This document shows positions 8,236 to 15,020 of a DNA stretch of 64,000 bases, one piece after another. The first letter of the stretch is position 1. The number at the start of each line of letters is the position of its first letter. The position numbers were made by a program, and so were the translations under genes. The notes under the pieces are model-generated. The model was given only the letters and a program-made list of their open reading frames with translations, was not told the origin of the DNA and searched no databases. Origin of the DNA: JAGOUA01 sp964645655 (GTDB lineage Bacteria; Patescibacteriota; Patescibacteriia; 2-12-FULL-60-25); NCBI GenBank assembly GCA_964645655.1, contig CAZXZS010000002.1, forward strand, positions 1-64,000. The letters run 5' to 3'.

Positions 8236-8319
8236 GCCCGGGTGGCGGAATGGTATACGCAGCGGACTTAAAATCCGTGGCCGCAAGGCATGAGGGTTCG
8301 ATCCCCTCCCTGGGCACCA
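8236..8319 (+). tRNA. tRNA-Leu (TAA)
   Basis: Class II tRNA with a long variable arm. Acceptor GCCCGGG pairs with CCTGGGC, the anticodon loop CTTAAAA gives anticodon TAA, and the T-loop is TTCGATC. The CCA end is encoded (8317-8319). A strong terminator follows after three bases. Confidence 0.95.
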
Positions 8320-8322
8320 GGT

Positions 8323-8351
8323 AAAAACTCGCTTTTTCTGGCGAGTTTTTG
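8323..8351 (+). terminator. Intrinsic terminator of tRNA-Leu
   Basis: AAAAACTCGC (8323-8332) pairs with GCGAGTTTTT (8341-8350). Confidence 0.85.
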
Positions 8352-8445
8352 CATGGTTGGAGAGCGGCGAAAAATGTCAGGGCGTGCCGAGGAGGCCTTG
8401 ACGGGACCTCTAAAATAGGGCAGCGTAGGCGCCGGAGGCACCATC

Positions 8446-8730
8446 ATGGATCCGTTTTCCTGGTTCACGGACCTTCCTGCCGCGCAGCGGTTTTTCGCGG
8501 CCTATCTCGCGTTCACCTGGTTCGCGACGCTCATCTGGGCCATGCTCAGCGGGACCGGTCGCCCTGGCGAGGGCGGCAAGCGCTCGTGGCTCGACGCCGC
8601 GCTCGTCGCCATCGCGCCGCTGATCCCGCTCATCGCGATCGGCATCAACATCTACGAAGCGGCACAGGCCTCCCGCGCGCATCGTCACGCCCCGCCGCCG
8701 CCCAGCGCCCCCACGGCGACGAGCGGCTGA
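8446..8730 (+). CDS. Small orphan membrane protein (94 aa)
   Basis: No family recognised. Two membrane helices (about residues 14-36 and 49-70) separated by a short Gly/Arg loop, ending in a His/Pro/Ala-rich tail. GGAGG sits about nine bases before the ATG. Like the next gene it belongs to the SD-led orphan class with its own short terminator. TTGACG at 8397-8402 may be its -35 box, but the -10 is unclear. Confidence 0.6.
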   Translation: MDPFSWFTDLPAAQRFFAAYLAFTWFATLIWAMLSGTGRPGEGGKRSWLDAALVAIAPLIPLIAIGINIYEAAQASRAHRHAPPPPSAPTATSG

Positions 8731-8737
8731 ACGTCCT

Positions 8738-8755
8738 CGGCTTCGGCCGTTTTTT
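8738..8755 (+). terminator. Weak intrinsic terminator
   Basis: CGGC-TTC-related short hairpin (8738-8749) followed by six T; the stem is only four to five pairs. Confidence 0.5.
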
Positions 8756-8768
8756 CATGTTCCAATCA

Positions 8769-8797
8769 TTGACAGGACGCCTATTTCCTGCTAAGAA
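8769..8797 (+). promoter_or_regulatory. Promoter of ADP-ribosylglycohydrolase gene
   Basis: TTGACA (8769-8774), 17 bases, TAAGAA (8792-8797). The transcript would begin near 8804, leaving a short leader that contains AAAGGAGG (8814-8821). Confidence 0.7.
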
Positions 8798-8826
8798 GCA
8801 CCCGTTCCTTGTGAAAGGAGGGACGC

Positions 8827-10002
8827 ATGATCCGAATGACGAACGAGCAGCTCGCGCGGCTCGAAAACCGCCTCAAAGGCCTCTGTTCCGGCGCCTACAT
8901 GGGAGACCTGCTCGGATTCCCGTGGGAGCGCATGACTCGGGAGGCCATCCTGAAGGAGACGGGCGGGCGTGGCGTCGAAGGGACGCATACGCCGTTCAAG
9001 CCCCGGTATCTCGACCCGCAGTGGGGTGATCGGCTCCAGTACCGCCCGTCCGATGACTGGCGCCTGACCCGGGCGGTCGGGGAGGCGCTGTGCAATCCTC
9101 GCCTGTACATGGATGGGATGGCGCACGCGCTCGCCTATCTCCGTGCGATGCGTGAGGATGCGACGGGGTGGGGGCCGACCGTCCTCGCCGGTCTGCGACC
9201 GCGTCAGGCGTGGCTCGATTCCGGTGGCCTCGGAGGCCTCGACCCGTCGTTTCCCGTTCCGGAGACGGACGGCAACCAGTCGGGGACCGGCGTTCTCATG
9301 AGGACCTCCCTGATGGCACTGCCTGCCCTGTTCGAGCTGCTGGCCGACAAGCCTTCGGAGACGGCGATGCGGGCATTTCTCGGCCGGCTTTTCAGTCTTG
9401 GTCGGATGACGCATGCGGGTGACGCGGTTCTCGTCACGATCCCGTACGTCCTGCTGATTGCGCAGTTCCTCGACCCGCGACGTCCGGACGGCGGCGCGCG
9501 CGTCTCTCTCGCGCAGATGGAGCGCTGGCGCGAGCAGGTCGGGTACGAATTGGGCGACCGGGCATACGGCCTCTGCTATTCGGCGCTGTGCGCCGTCTGG
9601 TCCAGGTCCAGCCTGGTCGATGAGGTGTCGGAGCGCTACCGCCTCAATGGCTGCGATCCGCGCTTTACGCAAGAGGGACGGTCGCCCGGCGGTGATGCGT
9701 TTCTGGCTCAACACGCCGCCGATCCCGGCAAGATCGGTCTCACCGGCGCTCAGTACGCGCTCGCCCAGGCGCTGCTGCTCGATTCGCCCGGCCCCTCGCT
9801 CCCGGCGGCCGTCCTGGCGGCCGTGAACCGGGGTGGGGATACCGACACGCACGGCTGCATCACGGGTGCGTACGCGGGCGCGTTCCACGGCTGGCACGAG
9901 GACGCGCTCCCTGCCTGGTGGAAGGAGCATGATGCGCCCGCCCGCGCCTTCGCGGCGGAGATGTTCGAGCGGTACGTCATCCCTCGTGTCCAGGTCGGAT
10001 GA
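8827..10002 (+). CDS. ADP-ribosylglycohydrolase family protein (DraG/ARH-like)
   Basis: 391 residues. The ARH family removes ADP-ribose from modified proteins or nucleic acids using two metal ions. Signature motifs are in place: GAYMGDLLG at 22-30, SDD at 75-77 (canonical form S/T-D-D-T, here followed by WRLT), and GGDTDTHGCITGA at 336-348 with the paired metal-binding Asp residues. The Thr after SDD is replaced by Trp. A perfect AAAGGAGG SD fixes the start. The gene has its own promoter and terminator and no ADP-ribosyltransferase beside it, so the substrate is unknown; a role in reversing a host or self-made ADP-ribosylation is possible. Confidence 0.88.
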   Translation: MIRMTNEQLARLENRLKGLCSGAYMGDLLGFPWERMTREAILKETGGRGVEGTHTPFKPRYLDPQWGDRLQYRPSDDWRLTRAVGEALCNPRLYMDGMAHALAYLRAMREDATGWGPTVLAGLRPRQAWLDSGGLGGLDPSFPVPETDGNQSGTGVLMRTSLMALPALFELLADKPSETAMRAFLGRLFSLGRMTHAGDAVLVTIPYVLLIAQFLDPRRPDGGARVSLAQMERWREQVGYELGDRAYGLCYSALCAVWSRSSLVDEVSERYRLNGCDPRFTQEGRSPGGDAFLAQHAADPGKIGLTGAQYALAQALLLDSPGPSLPAAVLAAVNRGGDTDTHGCITGAYAGAFHGWHEDALPAWWKEHDAPARAFAAEMFERYVIPRVQVG

Positions 10003-10010
10003 TGGTCTCT

Positions 10011-10038
10011 TCCCTCGGTTCTTCCGAGGGATTTTTAT
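10011..10038 (+). terminator. Intrinsic terminator of ARH gene
   Basis: TCCCTCGG (10011-10018) pairs with CCGAGGGA (10024-10031), then five T. Confidence 0.85.
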
Positions 10039-10067
10039 ATAAAAAATGGCTTTATAAAGCCATTTTA
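10039..10067 (-). terminator. Intrinsic terminator of second beta-helix gene
   Basis: A palindromic stem AAAATGGC/GCCATTTT (10043-10066) followed on the minus strand by a T-rich tail; it overlaps the TAA stop of the gene. Confidence 0.8.
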
Positions 10068-11780
10068 CCGATCCTCGAATAAGTCTCCCGGATCCGGCAC
10101 CTGGCGCAGGACGTCGGCTTCCGCGAACGCGTGCGTGCTGAGGATCGGGGCGTCCTCGCTGTATTTCGTCATTTCCGAATTGGGGAGCGTCACGATCGAG
10201 CGTGCCCAGCGTGGGCCGGCATAGGCTTCGGCGATGGTCTCGTTCGCGAGCCAGCGGAGATGGTTGGGGGCCGTCACCAGGTAGACATGCGGTCGCGTCT
10301 TGGCCTTGATAAGGGTCCCGGGCGGCTCGGTCAGGTCGCCGCCGCGGAGCAGGTCGTTGAGGGCACTCGTGCCGATGACGGTCACGTCGACGGGGTAGGG
10401 GTACCAACGCAGCGTCCGTCCCAAGCCCTCGAGAAGGTGGACGCGGTTGTTCTGCCCCAAGACATACACCGGATCTTCTTCGGTCGCGCGGATCTGCGTG
10501 CCGGCCGTGATCGTCCGGCTGCCGTTGTCGTTGCGCGTGACCGTGCCACCCGAAAAGACGGGCGAGAACAGGTCGCCGGGAGCGGCGGGGCTGAAAAAGA
10601 AGAGCGAGTCCTCGTCTTGCTCGATGGTCCCGTCGTCATGCACGGTTTCTGCGGCGACCGTGCGCGCGTTTGGAAGGAAGACAGGCTGGCGTTCATCGGC
10701 GAACCAGAAGACGTCGCCGGTCCAGCTGACGTGATGCCGGCTCTTCGGTCCGGCGAGCCGGAGGGAGCTCGTGGCCGTCTCGATCCGGGTGTACGCGATC
10801 AGGAGCGTCGAGCTGGGGCTACTCGCATCGCGCTCGTCGATGGCGAACGGCGTGGCATCAGGGGTGAGCTTGTAGAAAAGCGAGCGTTCCACGACCAGGT
10901 CGGGCCCGACGTGCGCGATGAGGCCGCGCCCCTTGGTCGCGATCTCCGTTTTTCCCACGAATCCACCTTCCGCAAGGGAGAGCGCCGTCCCCGAGATCTG
11001 GCTGAAAAAACTGTTGCTGATCGACGGCCGGCCGCCTTCGACCCGCAACCCATCTCCTTCCACGTCACGGAGCGAAAGGTCGCGGACGCGCAGGTTCGTG
11101 GAAGAGGCGGACAGGAACAGGGCGCTTGAGCTCGCGCTGCCGTCGCCGATCTGCTCGATGCGCAGACGGTTCCAGCGCTGCGTTAAGCAGGCACCCGTAC
11201 ATTGCACGGCGGAGCCGCTGTCACGGATGGTCGTGTGCGAAATCGTGCCATATTCCCAGCGATGCCCGTTGCCGTTGAGCGCCGTGCGGCAATGGTCCAG
11301 GCGCAGGTAGGCGAATTCGAGGTCTTGGACGTCGCCCGCGAGCCGTACGCAATCACCGGCCGTGACCAGTTCCTCTCCCGTGATCGCGAACCCCTCCAGG
11401 CGGACATGCGAAGCCGCGATTTCTGCGGGCTGTTGCGCGTCCTGAAGCGCGAAGACGACCCGTTCGCCGCTGTTTTCTGGACGGATGACGAGCGGGTCGT
11501 GGGCCGTCCCTCCTCGCGAGATGCGCCCAAATTGCCCATACCGGCCATTTTTCAGGACGACCGTCCGACCGAGCTGCGCCGCGTGGCCCGGCGTCAAAAA
11601 TGGGCGTTCGGATGAGCCATCTCCCGCGGCATCCGACCCGTTCGGCGCGACCCAGGTCACGCGTTCGGGTAGGGCTGATGCCACATACGCGTCCGGCGTC
11701 AGGGCTTGCGTATCGGCAAGCACGGCCTGCGGAAAGAGACAGGCCGCGAAGGCAAGGAAGCAAGCGAACCGGAGGGTCAT
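10065..11780 (-). CDS. Secreted right-handed beta-helix protein
   Basis: 571 residues. Signal peptide at 1-22 (cleavage likely after VLA). The motif VTWVAPNGSDAAGDGSSERPF marks the start of a pectin-lyase-like parallel beta-helix that spans about residues 40-330, with Cys pairs in two rungs. The C-terminal 150 residues (from about 425) form a separate domain with LGQNNRVHLLEGLG and YLVTAPNHLRWLANE, a pattern reminiscent of small surface repeat modules. Third gene of an operon: its ATG overlaps the YibE/F stop by four bases (11777-11780). Likely exported and cell-surface; no enzyme activity can be assigned. Confidence 0.75.
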   Translation of the reverse strand: MTLRFACFLAFAACLFPQAVLADTQALTPDAYVASALPERVTWVAPNGSDAAGDGSSERPFLTPGHAAQLGRTVVLKNGRYGQFGRISRGGTAHDPLVIRPENSGERVVFALQDAQQPAEIAASHVRLEGFAITGEELVTAGDCVRLAGDVQDLEFAYLRLDHCRTALNGNGHRWEYGTISHTTIRDSGSAVQCTGACLTQRWNRLRIEQIGDGSASSSALFLSASSTNLRVRDLSLRDVEGDGLRVEGGRPSISNSFFSQISGTALSLAEGGFVGKTEIATKGRGLIAHVGPDLVVERSLFYKLTPDATPFAIDERDASSPSSTLLIAYTRIETATSSLRLAGPKSRHHVSWTGDVFWFADERQPVFLPNARTVAAETVHDDGTIEQDEDSLFFFSPAAPGDLFSPVFSGGTVTRNDNGSRTITAGTQIRATEEDPVYVLGQNNRVHLLEGLGRTLRWYPYPVDVTVIGTSALNDLLRGGDLTEPPGTLIKAKTRPHVYLVTAPNHLRWLANETIAEAYAGPRWARSIVTLPNSEMTKYSEDAPILSTHAFAEADVLRQVPDPGDLFEDR

Positions 11781-12946
11781 ACGGGGGGAAGGGGATGGTG
11801 ATGGCCATGCGTCCCCTGGGTGGCGTGGTCCTTATGCCAACCCGGGCGGGTGACGGCCCAGGCGGCGAGGAGCGCGGTAATGGGGACGGTGAAGATAAGG
11901 CCGATGGTGCCGCAGAGCGAGCGGATCACTTCGTCGACGACCGTATCAAAGTTCATGAATTTTAGCCAAGATTGGCCGTATTGCTTGTACAGGAGCAGGG
12001 AAGACAGCGAGGCGCCGACGTACGCGTAAATGAGGGTGTTCGCCAATGCCGACATGTGGTCGCGCCCGACCACCATTCCGGACAGGAAGAGCTGCTTGAA
12101 GCCTAATCGCGGATTCGCGCGGTGCACTTCGGACACGCCCGACACGATCGAGACGGCGACGTCCTCGAGGATCCCCACCGAAGCGATGATGATCCCCGCG
12201 AATAATAGCCCCCGCGGATCCAGGCGAGGATTCTTTTGGAAGAACAGGCGGTCTTCTTCGGTGCTGAGCCCGGACAGGTGCGTCATGTCGACGAACGCGA
12301 CCGACAGCAGGTAGGCGACCAGCGCCCCGCCCATGGTCCCGGCGGCCGTCACGAGCGCTTTCTTGTTCCAGCCGGTCGCCAAGCCGCACGACAGGATCGT
12401 GAAGAGCCCGCCCAACAGGATCGCCACGGGCACCGGGTTCCAACCCGCCAGGAAGGCAGGGATCAGGACATACCCGATGAGCCCCAACGAGATCCCGATC
12501 GAGAGCGCCACCTTCACGCCCTGCCAGCCCGCGAGCAGGATGAGCATCAGGACGAACAGCAGGATCAGCAAGACGAGCGCCCCACGCCGATCGAAGCCCT
12601 CGAGATAGATGTCCCAGGTGTCGGGCGCCTCGCCGCGTTGCAGGAACGTCACCATCGTGTCGCCTTCCGAGGGGCGCAACTTGTAGGGGTTGCCGCCGAC
12701 CTCGTTCAGGATGGTCCGTTCTTGCCCCTCAAGGGGGCCCGAGAGGAACTTGAGGCGATAGACCTCGACCTGTTGGCTGGTCGTCGAGCTGGTCTGTTGC
12801 GTTTCCGTGCCGATGCCGACGATCCGGGCGCGCTCGTAGATCCCTTCGGCCTGCGGATCGGCGGTTTGGGCCGCGACAGGCGTCAAGCAGGTGACGAACG
12901 TAGCCAACGCAACGGCAAGCGCGGCCAACAGGCGACGGGCGATCAT
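11777..12946 (-). CDS. YibE/F family membrane protein
   Basis: 389 residues. A signal-like helix at 1-26 is followed by an extracytoplasmic beta domain (about 35-115) and about eight membrane helices (from 122), ending in a His-rich tail (GTHGHHHPLPP). The conserved family motif SVGILEDVAVSIVSGVSEV and the MVVGRDHMSALANTL stretch identify YibE/F. The family is a predicted transporter of unknown substrate; the His-rich tail may bind metal. It overlaps the upstream nuclease gene and the downstream beta-helix gene by four bases each, so all three are coupled. Confidence 0.85.
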   Translation of the reverse strand: MIARRLLAALAVALATFVTCLTPVAAQTADPQAEGIYERARIVGIGTETQQTSSTTSQQVEVYRLKFLSGPLEGQERTILNEVGGNPYKLRPSEGDTMVTFLQRGEAPDTWDIYLEGFDRRGALVLLILLFVLMLILLAGWQGVKVALSIGISLGLIGYVLIPAFLAGWNPVPVAILLGGLFTILSCGLATGWNKKALVTAAGTMGGALVAYLLSVAFVDMTHLSGLSTEEDRLFFQKNPRLDPRGLLFAGIIIASVGILEDVAVSIVSGVSEVHRANPRLGFKQLFLSGMVVGRDHMSALANTLIYAYVGASLSSLLLYKQYGQSWLKFMNFDTVVDEVIRSLCGTIGLIFTVPITALLAAWAVTRPGWHKDHATQGTHGHHHPLPPV

Positions 12947-14421
12947 ATGCCTTCCAGGCTATCAGACCCCGCCGACCAAGGGTAGGGCGCATGGTACGCG
13001 GTTTCCTGCCTGGCCCAGGTTTCGGCCCAACCGACGATATGCGCCAACCCGCGCACGTCATCTTCGTTATAGCGGCGGAGGGAGGCCGCCAGTTCCGGGT
13101 CTTGCGTCTGTCGCCAAGCCTCGTAGACGTAAATCGAGTCGCGTCCGTGGCGGATCTCCTCGCGCCAGCGATAGCCCAAGAACATGGCCACGCTCTTGAG
13201 GCTGTAGAAGAACAGCGGGAGGACGAGCGCATCACGCACGAGCTCCTTCACGTCAACCAGGCGGTCCAGGAATTGCGCGAGCCAAGGGTTCTGTTCGGTG
13301 CCGTAGCGCGTCGCGAGGCTAGTGAGGCGCGTCGCCTCGTAATCGCCATAGTGGTAGACGTGGTAGTTCGGAGGGAGGGTTTGTAGGAACGCGAGGAGCC
13401 GTTCCCATAGGGCATGTTCCGACGAGCCATCGAAGCGGTCGAGGGCCTGGGCGCTCCAAGACCCGTCCGCCTGCTGGATCCAGAAGCCGTACAGGTAGTC
13501 CTCATCGGTCGCGGGATGGCTTTCGATGTCGAAGAAGACGTGCGCATGTGCGGATAGGTTGGGCCACGGTTCGCGCACGATCACCGCCCGGTCGATGAGG
13601 CTGCGGGCCTGCTTTTGGAGCCGCAGCAATCCGCGCAGCGTCAGCCCCGGCGCGGCGCCTTCGAGCTGGAGAGGGTCCATGTCGGCGGCCTGGTGGACCG
13701 TTTCGATCCCTTGCGCGCGCAGCCCCGCCATCTGTTTCTGCGAGATACTGAAGAGGAGGGCGATGTCGTCGCGTTCGGCCGCGAGCCGCAAGCAGGCGTT
13801 CCCCCAAGGGGACGTGTCGGCGCAGCCTTTCCGGTAGACCGGTTCCGGGCACTCCCCGCCGATCGTCCGGCGGAGCCGCTGCACGAATTCACGGTATTCT
13901 TCCATCGATTCGGTGGATTCGGGCGAGAGGACGGCGCCGTCGCGATTGAGGCACAGGAGCGCCGTCGGGGCGGTCCCTTGGATCGCCTCGAGCAGGTCGG
14001 CATAGAAAAACAGCCGGAAGGCCTCGTCTTTCCGCAAGCGCGTCCCTCGGCGCACGTCGATGGGGACATACAGGAACTCCCCAAGGTCGCTATGTCCTGG
14101 GCGACGCAGCAGGGCGGTCGGATGCCCTTCGCGATCGTCCGTGAGGAGGCATGGATGGAGGATTGCGGGCGCCCCGGCCCGCATGAGGCGTTCGGTGGCG
14201 CGGGCCCGCTCTTCCGGCGTTGCGCCCTCAACCGCTTCCGCTTCGGGGGCGACCGCCTTCAGGAGGTCCGTCTCGTTCCAGAGGCTCTCCCAGAGGTCGC
14301 TGGCGTGCGCACCTGTTTCGGCACGCTTGTCGTTCGGGTCGCCAAACCGCTCCCAATAGGGCCAATGGGGGCATACGAAGGCATGGGCCAGGTCGAGGTC
14401 GGTGAGGCGGGAAGCGGGCAT
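12943..14421 (-). CDS. TM0106-family RecB-like nuclease with RNase H-like domain
   Basis: 492 residues. The N-terminal half resembles the Cas4/RecB-type PD-(D/E)XK fold of TM0106 proteins, with a Cys-rich segment (RKGCADTSPWGNACL). The C-terminal half is a YprB-type RNase H-like (DEDD) domain: FFDIES at about 290, YHYGDYE at about 355 and NEDDV at about 465. The family is a predicted nuclease, otherwise uncharacterised. Start at 14421 (MPASRL) is preferred over 14430 because TACCAT, a good -10 hexamer, lies seven bases upstream and overlaps the earlier ATG. First gene of the operon with YibE/F and a beta-helix protein. Confidence 0.85.
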   Translation of the reverse strand: MPASRLTDLDLAHAFVCPHWPYWERFGDPNDKRAETGAHASDLWESLWNETDLLKAVAPEAEAVEGATPEERARATERLMRAGAPAILHPCLLTDDREGHPTALLRRPGHSDLGEFLYVPIDVRRGTRLRKDEAFRLFFYADLLEAIQGTAPTALLCLNRDGAVLSPESTESMEEYREFVQRLRRTIGGECPEPVYRKGCADTSPWGNACLRLAAERDDIALLFSISQKQMAGLRAQGIETVHQAADMDPLQLEGAAPGLTLRGLLRLQKQARSLIDRAVIVREPWPNLSAHAHVFFDIESHPATDEDYLYGFWIQQADGSWSAQALDRFDGSSEHALWERLLAFLQTLPPNYHVYHYGDYEATRLTSLATRYGTEQNPWLAQFLDRLVDVKELVRDALVLPLFFYSLKSVAMFLGYRWREEIRHGRDSIYVYEAWRQTQDPELAASLRRYNEDDVRGLAHIVGWAETWARQETAYHAPYPWSAGSDSLEGI

Positions 14422-14463
14422 GCGTGGCATGGTAAAACGAACGGCCTGGAAAGGCTAGCCGCG

Positions 14464-14494
14464 GGAAAGAAAACCACCGAGCGGGGCTCGGCGG
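14464..14494 (-). terminator. Intrinsic terminator of rpmG
   Basis: On the minus strand CCGCCGAGC pairs with GCTCGGTGG (one G-U), followed by a T-rich tail. Confidence 0.8.
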
Positions 14495-14495
14495 C

Positions 14496-14648
14496 TTATT
14501 TCGTTTCCTTGTGGGCCTTGTGGCTCTTGCAGTGCTTGCAGAACTTGTTCATCTCGAGGCGCACCTTGAGTTTTGGGTTGCGCGTCGTGTTGTAGTTGTT
14601 CTCGCCGCACTCGGTGCACTTGAGGCGGACCATGGTCTTTTGGGGCAT
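14496..14648 (-). CDS. rpmG: 50S ribosomal protein L33
   Basis: 50 residues. Matches bL33: MVRLKCTECGENNY, TTRNP, and FCKHCKSHKAHKE, with the two CxxC pairs of the zinc-binding form intact. Start at 14648 (MPQKTMVRL) is one option; MVRL at 14633 is equally close to most L33 proteins and no SD distinguishes them. Single-gene transcript with its own terminator. Confidence 0.92.
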   Translation of the reverse strand: MPQKTMVRLKCTECGENNYNTTRNPKLKVRLEMNKFCKHCKSHKAHKETK

Positions 14649-14840
14649 AAGGGGGAAAATCAGTGATGGATCGGATCTTGCCAGAGATTGGCGGGTTTGG
14701 GAAGGGGGAGCGGCCCAAATCCGGGGCGGCACTTTCTGTGGAACATCATCGGCCCCTGGCCACGTCTGTTTGGTGGGCCTGGCAACGGGTCGCGGATGAT
14801 CTTGAGAAAAAGCCTTATCTTAGCGGAATAGTGGTCAGAC

Positions 14841-14916
14841 GTGGAGCCGGCGACCGGGTTCGAACCGGTGGCCTGCTGTTTACAAAACAGCTGCTCTACC
14901 GCTGAGCTACGCCGGC
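14841..14916 (-). tRNA. tRNA-Thr (TGT)
   Basis: Minus strand: acceptor GCCGGCG with CGCCGGC, D-arm GCTC/GAGC, anticodon stem GCTGT/ACAGC with loop TTTGTAA, giving anticodon TGT, and T-loop TTCGAAC. CCA is encoded (TGG at 14841-14843 on plus). It forms the left edge of the orphan-gene block that runs to gpmI. Confidence 0.95.
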
Positions 14917-14929
14917 AGATCGTGGGGAG

Positions 14930-14958
14930 AGGATAGCGGTCCAGGCGGGTTTTGTCAA
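14930..14958 (-). promoter_or_regulatory. Promoter of tRNA-Thr
   Basis: Minus strand TTGACA, 17-base spacer, TATCCT; start of transcription about six bases before the tRNA. Confidence 0.85.
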
Positions 14959-14965
14959 TGTCTTG

Positions 14966-15008
14966 GAGAAAAAGAAAGGCCCCGCGACACCGGACGGTGT
15001 GGCGGGGC
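14966..15008 (-). terminator. Intrinsic terminator of 822-aa membrane protein gene
   Basis: Minus strand GCCCCGC pairs with GCGGGGC around an internal ACACCG/CGGTGT stem, followed by CTTTCTTTTT. Confidence 0.85.
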
Positions 15009-15020
15009 AGGGAAGGGGGA

